Shown here piece by piece: positions 1 through 5,582 of a stretch of DNA of 5,937 nt. The notes under the pieces are model-generated. The model was not told the DNA's origin. It made no database searches and worked only from the letters and a program-made list of their open reading frames with translations. The position numbers and the translations under genes are program-made. The stretch's first letter is position 1. Each line of letters begins with the position of its first letter. The stretch is from NCBI GenBank assembly GCA_020442235.1, contig JAGRKQ010000263.1:1-5937 (forward strand), written 5' to 3'. The stretch is from Hyphomicrobiaceae bacterium (GTDB taxonomy: Bacteria > Pseudomonadota > Alphaproteobacteria > Rhizobiales > MH13).

Positions 1-191
1 TTGGCATAGGGCGGGCCGTCATGCAGCACGTAGAGCGGGCGGCCCTTCGACTGCGCGCGCAGGCGCTTGTAGATCTCCAGCCGGTCCCAGCGCTCAATGA
101 TTTCCGGCTCCTTCTTCGGCAGGCCGGCGCGCATCGGAAAATCCGTCTGCGGCAGGAACAGCGTCTGAGAGTAGTCGAATTCTTCGGACAT
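1..191 (-). CDS. ileS: Isoleucyl-tRNA synthetase, N-terminal fragment (cut by window edge)
   Basis: Cytoplasmic class I aminoacyl-tRNA synthetase that charges tRNA-Ile. Only the first 63 codons are visible; the rest lies beyond the left edge. The protein starts [20 protein letters not shown], followed by a segment of the form [12 protein letters not shown], which is characteristic of bacterial IleRS. It reaches LHDGPPYA at residues 56-63, which leads into the HIGH-type ATP-binding signature of this enzyme (HDGPPYANG...HIGH). The ATG at 189-191 is preceded by a weak Shine-Dalgarno AAGAG at 199-203 (minus strand), 7 bases away. It lies 110 bp downstream of ribF on the same strand, an order common in proteobacteria. 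I saw no clear terminator between them, so cotranscription with ribF is possible. Identification rests on the N-terminal match only, but that match is distinctive. Confidence 0.93.
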   Translation of the reverse strand, partial: MSEEFDYSQTLFLPQTDFPMRAGLPKKEPEIIERWDRLEIYKRLRAQSKGRPLYVLHDGPPYA

Positions 192-301
192 CGAAACGCT
201 CTTGGGCTCGATTGGACATCGGCGTGCAGCAGGGAAACGGCACGCATCGGCGCGCCCTTCTAGCAACCGTGCGCCTGCGAATAAAGCATCCGTTGCGCGC
301 G
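192..301. other. Intergenic region ribF to ileS
   Basis: 110 bp on the path of leftward transcription. It contains the weak ileS ribosome site (199-203) and the palindrome GGCGCGCC (249-256). I see no clear promoter, terminator or T-box-like leader. The ribF ribosomes may simply be followed by read-through into ileS. Confidence 0.4.
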
Positions 302-1315
302 TCACACTTCGGGAATGGAGAGGCCCAGCGACAGGTCGAGCGGGCTCAGCGGCCGGGCGGCGGCCAGAACGGCGTTGGCCTCGGCGACATCCTGGCCCAT
401 GCGGGCAACCAGCGCCTCAGCGCTGTCGAACTTTTCCTCGCCGCGCAGGAAGGCGTGAAACACCACATCCAGCGTGTGGCCGTAAAGATCGCCGGAAAAA
501 TCCATCAGATAGACTTCGAGCAGCGGCGGCTTGTCGCCGAAGGTCGGGCGGCGGCCATAGCTGGCCGCGCCGCGATAGACCGTGCCGTCCAGGCAAACGG
601 AAACGGCGTAAATGCCGTGGCGCAGGCCGCAGTTTTCCGGCAGTTCGATGTTGGCGGTGGGGAAGCCGAGCGTGCGCCCGCGCTTTTCACCATGCACCAC
701 AGGGCCCTCGATAAACCAGCGATAGCCGAGAAGGCCGGCCGCCCCTGTAACGTCGCCGTCCTTCAGCATCATGCGAATGCGTGACGAGGACACCACCGCC
801 CTATCCTCGCCGGAAAAGGGCGCGACGGGCGCGACGGCAAAGCCGTATTCATGCCCAAGCCTGCGCAACAGGGATGCATCTCCGGCGCGCTTTGCGCCGA
901 AACGGAAGCCGGCGCCGACCACCACCCCTTTCGGGCGCAACCGCGCCGCCAGCACGCTGACGACGAAATCTTCCGGGCTGAGACCGGCAAGCCCCGCATC
1001 GAAGCGCTCGATCACCACACCGGCAAGACCCAGCGCGGACACGACGCGCGCCTTGACCGGCGGCGGCGTCAGGATGAAGAGGTCGGGCTCGAGACCGAGC
1101 ACGATGCGTGGATGCGGTTCGAAGGTGAGCAGCGCCACCGGGCGCCCGTCGGGTTCGGCCAGCGCTTCGGCCTCGGCCAGAACCGCCTGATGGCCGCGAT
1201 GAACACCGTCGAAATTGCCGATTGCGACCACCGCGCCGCGCAGGAATCCGGGCACAGACTGACCAGCCTCGATCAACTGGTCATGGAGGCTGTCACCCCC
1301 GACGCTCTGGTCCAT
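302..1315 (-). CDS. ribF: Bifunctional riboflavin kinase / FAD synthetase
   Basis: Cytoplasmic enzyme that phosphorylates riboflavin to FMN and adenylylates FMN to FAD. From the ATG at 1313-1315 it is 337 aa, slightly above the usual 305-330. The N-terminal FMN adenylyltransferase domain shows [10 protein letters not shown] (residues 33-42), TFEPHPR (64-70), GFRFG (136-140) and VSSSRIR (175-181). The C-terminal flavokinase domain shows [10 protein letters not shown] (213-222) and HGIYAV (233-238). An in-frame TTG at 1376-1378 would add 21 residues. I reject it because those residues do not look like RibF and a sigma70-like promoter (TTGACT, 17 bp, CATTCT) would place the transcript start downstream of it. 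The ribosome site for the ATG is weak (GAGA about 11 bases upstream). maoC lies 100 bp upstream and ileS downstream, all on one strand. No FMN riboswitch precedes it. Confidence 0.95.
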   Translation of the reverse strand: MDQSVGGDSLHDQLIEAGQSVPGFLRGAVVAIGNFDGVHRGHQAVLAEAEALAEPDGRPVALLTFEPHPRIVLGLEPDLFILTPPPVKARVVSALGLAGVVIERFDAGLAGLSPEDFVVSVLAARLRPKGVVVGAGFRFGAKRAGDASLLRRLGHEYGFAVAPVAPFSGEDRAVVSSSRIRMMLKDGDVTGAAGLLGYRWFIEGPVVHGEKRGRTLGFPTANIELPENCGLRHGIYAVSVCLDGTVYRGAASYGRRPTFGDKPPLLEVYLMDFSGDLYGHTLDVVFHAFLRGEEKFDSAEALVARMGQDVAEANAVLAAARPLSPLDLSLGLSIPEV

Positions 1316-1365
1316 TTGAGACGCTTTCTCGCGCGGCACCGCATCGACAGATTGAAACCGGTTGC

Positions 1366-1394
1366 AGAATGCAAGCAACCGCCAAATAAGTCAA
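1366..1394 (-). promoter_or_regulatory. Putative sigma70-type promoter for ribF
   Basis: On the minus strand TTGACT (1389-1394) is followed after 17 bases by CATTCT (1366-1371). These match the -35 consensus at 5 of 6 positions and the -10 consensus at 4 of 6. The expected transcript start is near 1359, giving a leader of about 45 nt before the ribF ATG at 1315. The promoter lies in the maoC-ribF gap, so ribF (and perhaps ileS) could be expressed independently of maoC. This is a visual match only. Confidence 0.4.
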
Positions 1395-1415
1395 TGTTTA
1401 GCGGATGATCGCCGT

Positions 1416-1859
1416 TCATACCGCGATGGCGATTTCCTTGGACGGAACCATGACGATGGCCTCGCCATCGAGCACGACGCGTCCGTCGACCATGCAGGTC
1501 GAAATGAGGCGGACGCGGTTGCGGCCCGGCATCAGTTCAGCGACCTCGACCACAACCTCGACGACATCGCCAATATGGACCGGTGCCTTGAAGTTGAGGG
1601 TCTGCGAAATATAGACCGCGCCGGGGCCGGGCAGGCGGGTGCCGAGAACCGCCGAAATCAGGCTGGCCGTATAAAGGCCATGCGCGATGCGCGAGCGGAA
1701 GGGCGTGCGGGCGGCGAAGTGCTCCGACAGGTGAATCGGGTTGCGATCGCCCGACACTTCGGCGAAGCCGACCACGTCCGAAGACAGGACCGTCTTCAGA
1801 TATGTTTCGCGCTGGCCCACGCTCAGATCTTCAAAGTAGTGGGTCTTGAGTTCCAACAC
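1416..1859 (-). CDS. MaoC-like / PhaJ-type (R)-specific enoyl-CoA hydratase family protein
   Basis: 147-residue single hot-dog-fold protein of the MaoC dehydratase family, the usual size for the short PhaJ-like members that hydrate trans-2-enoyl-CoA to (R)-3-hydroxyacyl-CoA. The hydratase-2 motif is intact at residues 32-61: FAEVSGDRNPIHL with catalytic Asp38 and His43, followed by RIAHGL at 57-62. A second typical segment, GTRLPGPGAVYISQTLNF, spans 73-90, and APVHIGD is at 92-98. The start is a GTG at 1857-1859, supported by GAGG at 1867-1870 (minus strand) with a 7-base spacer. It is the first gene of the leftward block maoC-ribF-ileS and is divergent from cheY across about 290 bp. The true acyl-CoA substrate cannot be read from the sequence; PHA precursor supply or fatty-acid metabolism are both possible. 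Confidence 0.9.
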   Translation of the reverse strand: MLELKTHYFEDLSVGQRETYLKTVLSSDVVGFAEVSGDRNPIHLSEHFAARTPFRSRIAHGLYTASLISAVLGTRLPGPGAVYISQTLNFKAPVHIGDVVEVVVEVAELMPGRNRVRLISTCMVDGRVVLDGEAIVMVPSKEIAIAV

Positions 1860-1866
1860 GACAGAA

Positions 1867-1870
1867 CCTC
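1867..1870 (-). promoter_or_regulatory. Ribosome binding site supporting the GTG start of the MaoC gene
   Basis: GAGG on the minus strand lies 7 bases before GTG 1857-1859. The next codon is TTG, which is also a possible start but has the same spacing problem in reverse. This site is the main reason for choosing the GTG. Confidence 0.5.
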
Positions 1871-1976
1871 ATCCGATTGAGTCAAAAGGGTTTTGCCTTA
1901 TTTCGGCGTGCCTCCAATGTGGGGGCGCGGGCTGTCACATGAAACCCGGACCTTGGTCGCAGACCATATGCCGCAG

Positions 1977-1993
1977 TTAACCTTGGGGTAACC
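1977..1993 (+). promoter_or_regulatory. Putative CtrA binding box (TTAACC-N5-GTAACC)
   Basis: TTAACC and GTAACC form a direct repeat one helical turn apart (11 bp between repeat starts). This fits the alphaproteobacterial CtrA consensus TTAA-N7-TTAAC with one mismatch. CtrA is the cell-cycle/motility response regulator that controls flagellar and chemotaxis genes in many alphaproteobacteria. The box lies in the gap between maoC and cheY and could serve either gene. Binding is inferred from the motif only. Confidence 0.45.
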
Positions 1994-2026
1994 CTGATGT
2001 GTCGCAAGGGAAGCAAAGCGCCGCGA

Positions 2027-2059
2027 TTAACTGAACTTTCAGCGCCTGCGCCGTATTGA
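2027..2059 (+). promoter_or_regulatory. Possible CtrA-type promoter for cheY-cheZ
   Basis: A weaker CtrA-like box, TTAA-N7-TTCA, covers 2027-2041 (one mismatch to TTAA-N7-TTAA). A TATTGA hexamer follows at 2054-2059 and could act as a -10. If transcription starts near 2066, the box is centred near -32, which is where CtrA usually sits at promoters it activates by replacing a -35 element. The leader would be about 83 nt. The -10 is imperfect and the whole call is tentative. Confidence 0.28.
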
Positions 2060-2138
2060 CGACATGGGATGGCGCTGACCGGCAACGGATCCGAGCGTCG
2101 AAGTGGGGACCGGGCGCGCACCGCCCGATGGAAAGTTT

Positions 2139-2142
2139 GGAG
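2139..2142 (+). promoter_or_regulatory. Ribosome binding site fixing the cheY start
   Basis: GGAG lies 6 bases before ATG 2149-2151, ideal spacing. It selects this ATG over the in-frame upstream candidates (TTG at 2056 and ATG at 2128), whose added residues do not belong to the receiver fold. Confidence 0.7.
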
Positions 2143-2148
2143 TGTACG

Positions 2149-2532
2149 ATGGCTGTGGATACCTCGATCCCGGTTCTTGTGGTGGACGACTACAAGACGA
2201 TGATCCGTATCATTCGCAATCTTCTGAAGCAGCTCGGCTTCAATGACGTCGACGAAGCCAAGGACGGCGCCGAAGCTCTCGAGCAGATGAAGAAGCGCAA
2301 ATACGGTCTTGTCATCTCCGATTGGAACATGGAGCCGATGACGGGCTACGAACTGCTGCGCGCAGTGCGTTGCGACGAATCGCTTCAGCGCACCCCCTTC
2401 ATCATGATCACCGCCGAATCGAAGACGGAAAACGTCATCGCGGCGAAGAAGGCGGGCGTGAACAACTACATCGTCAAGCCGTTCAACGCGGCGACGCTCA
2501 AGGCCAAGATCGAAGCCGTCTTCGGCGACTGA
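2149..2532 (+). CDS. cheY: CheY-type single-domain chemotaxis response regulator
   Basis: 127-residue stand-alone receiver domain, the same size as enteric CheY. When phosphorylated by CheA it diffuses to the flagellar motor and binds the switch protein FliM. All signature positions are present: acidic pair D13/D14, phospho-acceptor D58 within SDWNM, switch residue T88, Y107 and conserved K110 within VKPF. The DWNM segment and the T/Y pair closely match motor-binding CheY rather than transcriptional receivers. There is no output domain. The start is set by GGAG 6 bases before the ATG. cheZ follows 79 bp downstream on the same strand and the pair probably forms one transcript. No cheA, cheW, cheB or receptor gene lies in the window, so the kinase must be encoded elsewhere. 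Confidence 0.95.
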   Translation: MAVDTSIPVLVVDDYKTMIRIIRNLLKQLGFNDVDEAKDGAEALEQMKKRKYGLVISDWNMEPMTGYELLRAVRCDESLQRTPFIMITAESKTENVIAAKKAGVNNYIVKPFNAATLKAKIEAVFGD

Positions 2533-2561
2533 TCGACCGCAAAGCCCGAACGGTTGCCTCT

Positions 2562-2583
2562 CGCCGGCAGGCCTCTGCCGGCG
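2562..2583 (+). other. Intercistronic stem-loop between cheY and cheZ
   Basis: A perfect 9-bp inverted repeat, CGCCGGCAG (2562-2570) and CTGCCGGCG (2575-2583), encloses a 4-base loop. No run of T follows, so it is not a standard intrinsic terminator. It ends 18 bases before the cheZ Shine-Dalgarno. It could stabilise the upstream cheY message, mark an RNase processing site, or limit cheZ translation relative to cheY. The structure is seen directly; the role is inferred. Confidence 0.4.
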
Positions 2584-2611
2584 CCGGAACCGGCGTGCAA
2601 CGGAGGGTGCC

Positions 2612-3235
2612 ATGAGCCCGCAGAAGACCCAGTTTGCCCGCTCGCAGGCGGACATGATCCTCAGCCGGTTGAAGAAGCCGGCCGGCAGCGCCGCCGTGCG
2701 TGAGGTTGTCGAACTCGTCGAGTCCCTGACCGGCGAAGTCGAGAATGCGCTGCGCCATGTCGACGAGGAAATCGCCGGCGAACTCGGCGGCATTGCCGGC
2801 GACATCCGGGCGATGCGCGAGGAACTGGCCGCTCTCAGTGCCGAGGCGCATGACGGGCGTATTCCGGAAGCCGGTGAGGAGCTCACCGAAGTCGCCCGCG
2901 AAACCGAAGCGGCGACCAACACGATCATGGCCGCCGCCGAAACGATCCTGTCTTTGGAAGAAGCCGCCGACAGCGCCTATCGCGAGAAGGTGGAAGCCCA
3001 GGTCATGGAAATCTTCCAGGCCTGCTCCTTCCAGGACATCACCGGCCAGCGCATCACCAAGGTGGTGACGACGCTGAGCGCCGTGGAAGAGCGCATCGCC
3101 GCGCTGCTCGACGCCATCGCCAAGGGAAATCCCCTGCCCCAGGCCCGGCGCATCGAGAAGGATCCGCTGCTCAACGGCCCGCATATCGGCGGACCGGAAG
3201 TCAGTCAGGACGACATCGACGCCCTGTTCGACTGA
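2612..3235 (+). CDS. cheZ: CheZ-family CheY-P phosphatase
   Basis: 207-residue protein that should dephosphorylate CheY-P and so end the motor-switching signal. It is almost wholly helical, as expected for the long CheZ four-helix bundle: helical segments cover roughly 8-75 and 88-170. The active-site segment FQDITGQRI (140-148) carries the catalytic Asp142 and Gln146 of the CheZ D-x-T-G-Q signature. A flexible Pro/Gly-containing linker (172-196) leads to the terminal peptide VSQDDIDALFD (197-207), which should dock on CheY as the CheZ C-terminal helix does in enterics, and which strongly resembles the FliM N-terminal peptide. A strong ribosome site, GGAGGG at 2602-2607, precedes the ATG. It is coupled to cheY (79 bp upstream) and ends just before an intrinsic terminator. 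It is convergent with the HAD gene, 16 bp apart. Confidence 0.93.
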   Translation: MSPQKTQFARSQADMILSRLKKPAGSAAVREVVELVESLTGEVENALRHVDEEIAGELGGIAGDIRAMREELAALSAEAHDGRIPEAGEELTEVARETEAATNTIMAAAETILSLEEAADSAYREKVEAQVMEIFQACSFQDITGQRITKVVTTLSAVEERIAALLDAIAKGNPLPQARRIEKDPLLNGPHIGGPEVSQDDIDALFD

Positions 3236-3251
3236 GCGTTCCCGGAAAAGA

Positions 3252-4100
3252 TCACCAGACAAGCCGCGCGAGGAAACCGCGCGGCTTCAGTTTTTTCTCG
3301 GTCAGAAAAGCCGCCACCTTCCCCGGATCGGGGGCCTCTGGCGCGCCGAAGAGGCCGGCATGGATGCCGCCGGTCACGAACAGCGCCTGAAGCCCGTGTT
3401 CGGCCGCGCCGGCAAGGTCGGTCATGGCCGAGTCCCCCAGCGCCAGCGTGGCCCCGGGCGCCGTTCCGAGCGCCTGGAGCGCGGCGTCATAGATCGCCTT
3501 GTGCGGCTTTCCGAGCTGGGTGACCGTTCCGCCATGTTCCTCGTAGCGCCGCGCCAGGGCGCCGGCACAGAAGATGAGGCGCTCGCCGCGCTCGACCACG
3601 AGGTCGGGATTGGCGCAGAGCATGGGAAGGCCGCGCGCCGCCAGCGCCTTCAGCCGGGCATCGTAATCTTCGGGCGTTTCGCGCGTGTCGTCGTGAAGCC
3701 CGGTGCAGACGACGAGCGCGCCGTCATCGTCGCCGACGCGGTGGATATCGAGCCCGTCGAGAAGCGGCATGTCGCGCGGGGCGCCGATGTGCACGATCTT
3801 CGCCCCCGGATGATCGCGTTCCAGTCCGGCCCGCGTCAGATCGCCCGAGGTGACGATCCCGTCATAGGCCGTGCCCGGCACGCCGAGCGCGGCGAGCCGT
3901 TCGGCCACGGTCCCCGCCGGCACCGGGGCATTGGAGACGAGAACCACCCTCAGGCCTTGCGCACGGGCCCGCTGAAGCGCCGCGACAGCCCCCGGCCAGG
4001 CCGCCTCGCCATTGTGGAGGACACCCCAGATGTCACAGAACAGCCCCTCGATGCCTTCAAGAGCGGCAGAGAGACCGGAGAGCGGCGGAACGGCGGTCAT
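3252..4100 (-). CDS. TIGR01459-type class IIA HAD-superfamily protein
   Basis: 282-residue cytoplasmic protein of the NagD-like (class IIA, C2-cap) HAD superfamily, resembling the TIGR01459 group of unknown substrate often found near ribF in alphaproteobacteria. Motif I is CDIWGVLHNG (22-31) with nucleophile Asp23. Motif II Ser56 lies in VLVSNAP, motif III Lys198 in LGKPHKAIY, and motif IV Asp223/Asp228 in LGDSAMTDL. The cap segment CANPDLVVERG (162-172) is typical of class IIA. The second Asp of the usual DxD is replaced by Trp25, so ordinary phosphatase activity is uncertain. The ATG at 4098-4100 has AAGGA at 4106-4110 (minus strand), 5 bases away. The EAL gene ends 36 bp upstream on the same strand, so the two are probably cotranscribed. 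Its last codons contain the terminator of the convergent cheZ unit. Confidence 0.88.
   Translation of the reverse strand: MTAVPPLSGLSAALEGIEGLFCDIWGVLHNGEAAWPGAVAALQRARAQGLRVVLVSNAPVPAGTVAERLAALGVPGTAYDGIVTSGDLTRAGLERDHPGAKIVHIGAPRDMPLLDGLDIHRVGDDDGALVVCTGLHDDTRETPEDYDARLKALAARGLPMLCANPDLVVERGERLIFCAGALARRYEEHGGTVTQLGKPHKAIYDAALQALGTAPGATLALGDSAMTDLAGAAEHGLQALFVTGGIHAGLFGAPEAPDPGKVAAFLTEKKLKPRGFLARLVW
3261..3296 (+). terminator. Rho-independent terminator of cheY-cheZ, inside the HAD gene 3' end
   Basis: A perfect 10-bp GC-rich stem, AAGCCGCGCG (3261-3270) with CGCGCGGCTT (3278-3287), and a 7-base loop, is followed by CAG and six T residues (3291-3296). It lies 25 bp after the cheZ stop. On the opposite strand the same bases encode the final residues of the HAD protein. 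Read leftward, only a short TTTT (3246-3249) follows some 11 bases after the stem, so it should terminate poorly in that direction. Confidence 0.85.
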
Positions 4101-4136
4101 GATTGTCCTTCGGCCTGAACGCGCCGGGCAAAAGCC

Positions 4137-5582
4137 TCAGGCAACGCGCGAACGGCCGCGGCGCGGTCCCTCTCCCGCACCCGGCGTTGCCGGTCTCGGG
4201 CCTTCCGAGCGTGGCTGGGCAACGGTGCGCGGCTGTTGCGAAACCGGCGGTGTTGGCGTCTTGCGCGGCGCCGGTCTTGCCGGTTCTTCGGCGACGCTTT
4301 CTCCGGCCGGATCGGGGTCGGAACGCACCGCGCGCGGGGCGGCAAAGAGATAGCCCTGACCGAGCCTGGGATTGCAGTCGAGGATGTCGACGATCTCGGC
4401 CTCTGTGGAGACCTCGTCGGCGATCAGTTCCATGCCGTGACGGGCGAGAAGATCGGCAAGATCCTCGGGGTGAATGTCGCTCTGGGTGTAACCCGGCCGC
4501 CCCAGAAGAAGCCCCGCCGGCACCTTGGCATAGCGCACGCCGTAACGGGCCAGTTCCAGAAGGCCGGGCCCGACGGAGGTCACCTGATCGACGGAAAAGC
4601 GGAAGCCGAGATCGGAGACCGCGCCCAGCATCTCGTGATCGACCGGCGTCATTTCGGAAAGATCGGCCTGGCGGAATTCGACGAGGAAATGACCGGCAAG
4701 ATCGGGATGGTCGGCAGCGATCGCCTTCCAGGCATCGCAGAAGCCTTCATCCAGCAGCGAGGACAGATGCGCGTTGACGAAGACCAGAATGTCGGGATTG
4801 CGCACCAGAAGACGGCGGGCAACGCGCGCGGCCCGGATCAGGACATGGCGGTCGAAATCGGCGATGACGCCGGCGGCCTGGGCGGCGGGTGTCGCCTCGC
4901 GCGCTTCCAGCGCCCGGCCCTGTTCCAGTTCAAGGCGGGCAAAGACCTCATAGCCCTTCACCCGGCGCTGCGGCAGGGTCACGACCGGCTGCAAGGCAAT
5001 CTCGATGCGGTCGGCCTTCACCGAGGCGCGCACGGAGCCCAGAAGCCGCTCGGTGAGGGTGTCGGAGCGCTGCTGCGCGGCAGGATCGCTACCCGCGTCG
5101 ACGGTGTCCCTGGCGTTCACGGGCGCGGCAAGAGCCGGTGCGGAGGCGGGATAGGCCGAAGCCGCCATCGAACGCGGTGCGTTTTCCAGGACGTCGACCC
5201 GCTGGTCGACATCGGCGATGACTTCGCTCACCTGCTGGATGAGCGCGCCCATGGCATCAAGATCGGCGCCCATCGGGCTGACGGCGGCAAGAATGCACTT
5301 TTGCGTCTCCTGCTCGCCTTCCAGAAGCCGCGCCTTCAGCATGTCGGAATCGGTCTCAAGACCGCGCAGGCGCTCTTCCAGCGCCAGGATGGCCGAGGCG
5401 ATCTTCCTGCGGTCCTGCCGGCGCGCACCCGCCTGTTCCAGAAGCCCCAGAAGCAGGAACAGGGTCACACCGGCAAGACCGGCCTCCAGCGGCGTCGCAT
5501 AGCCAAGGCGCCAGGAAATCGCGCCCGCCGATCCTGCGATGAGGAGCATGGCGAGGCCGGTCAGAAACGGGGTCGGCTGCAT
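4137..5582 (-). CDS. TipF-like membrane-anchored protein with degenerate EAL domain
   Basis: 481 residues from ATG 5580-5582. Order: hydrophobic segments at about 6-24 and 32-48 (membrane hairpin), a charged coiled coil at about 54-134, an Ala/Pro linker (about 135-165), an EAL domain (about 175-420), and a Pro/Arg-rich tail (422-481). In the EAL domain the signature is EVF (212-214). Positions matching Glu212, Asn270, Glu302, Asp332, Lys353 and Gln409 of active enzymes are kept. The second Asp of DDFG is Gln333, the loop after it is divergent, and AEGVE reads ADEVS (388-392). It therefore probably binds c-di-GMP or acts as a scaffold rather than hydrolysing it. The architecture matches Caulobacter TipF, a c-di-GMP receptor needed for flagellum placement, and cheY-cheZ lies nearby. 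A GTG at 5613-5615 would add 11 residues; neither start has a good ribosome site. Orthology to TipF is inferred. Confidence 0.82.
   Translation of the reverse strand: MQPTPFLTGLAMLLIAGSAGAISWRLGYATPLEAGLAGVTLFLLLGLLEQAGARRQDRRKIASAILALEERLRGLETDSDMLKARLLEGEQETQKCILAAVSPMGADLDAMGALIQQVSEVIADVDQRVDVLENAPRSMAASAYPASAPALAAPVNARDTVDAGSDPAAQQRSDTLTERLLGSVRASVKADRIEIALQPVVTLPQRRVKGYEVFARLELEQGRALEAREATPAAQAAGVIADFDRHVLIRAARVARRLLVRNPDILVFVNAHLSSLLDEGFCDAWKAIAADHPDLAGHFLVEFRQADLSEMTPVDHEMLGAVSDLGFRFSVDQVTSVGPGLLELARYGVRYAKVPAGLLLGRPGYTQSDIHPEDLADLLARHGMELIADEVSTEAEIVDILDCNPRLGQGYLFAAPRAVRSDPDPAGESVAEEPARPAPRKTPTPPVSQQPRTVAQPRSEGPRPATPGAGEGPRRGRSRVA

Larger units (their letters stand above)
1860..2148. 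other. Divergent intergenic region between maoC and cheY
   Basis: 289 bp with no convincing gene. It holds the maoC ribosome site (1867-1870), a strong CtrA-like box (1977-1993), a weaker CtrA-like box (2027-2041) with a possible -10 after it, and the cheY ribosome site (2139-2142). An in-frame TTG at 2056 would extend cheY by 31 residues, but that extension has no CheY character. I found no convincing sigma54 or sigma28 promoter and no clear sigma70 promoter for maoC. Confidence 0.6.

Noticed and set aside
202..784. Two overlapping plus-strand frames opposite ribF
   Set aside because: Arg/Pro-rich or Ala-rich shadow translations of the RibF coding strand.
1316..1415. FMN riboswitch upstream of ribF
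   Set aside because: The maoC-ribF gap is only 100 bp and shows none of the conserved RFN-element segments; ribF in this group usually lacks one.
2065..2085. Sigma54-like element TGGCGC with a following GGCAA upstream of cheY
   Set aside because: The GC dinucleotide required at -12 is out of register, so it does not fit TGGCAC-N5-TTGC.
1882..2928. A 348-codon minus-strand frame across cheY and part of cheZ
   Set aside because: Ser/Arg-rich low-information translation opposite two clearly recognisable chemotaxis genes, without a ribosome site.
3239..3250. Leftward intrinsic terminator for the HAD gene
   Set aside because: The shared hairpin is separated from a short TTTT by about 11 bases when read leftward, so it is not a convincing terminator on that strand.
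2498..3262. A 254-codon minus-strand frame opposite cheZ
   Set aside because: Antisense of a well-supported CheZ with its own ribosome site and terminator; no recognisable domain.
3360..4118. A 252-codon plus-strand frame opposite the HAD gene
   Set aside because: No family resemblance; the minus-strand HAD motifs I-IV are complete in order and spacing.
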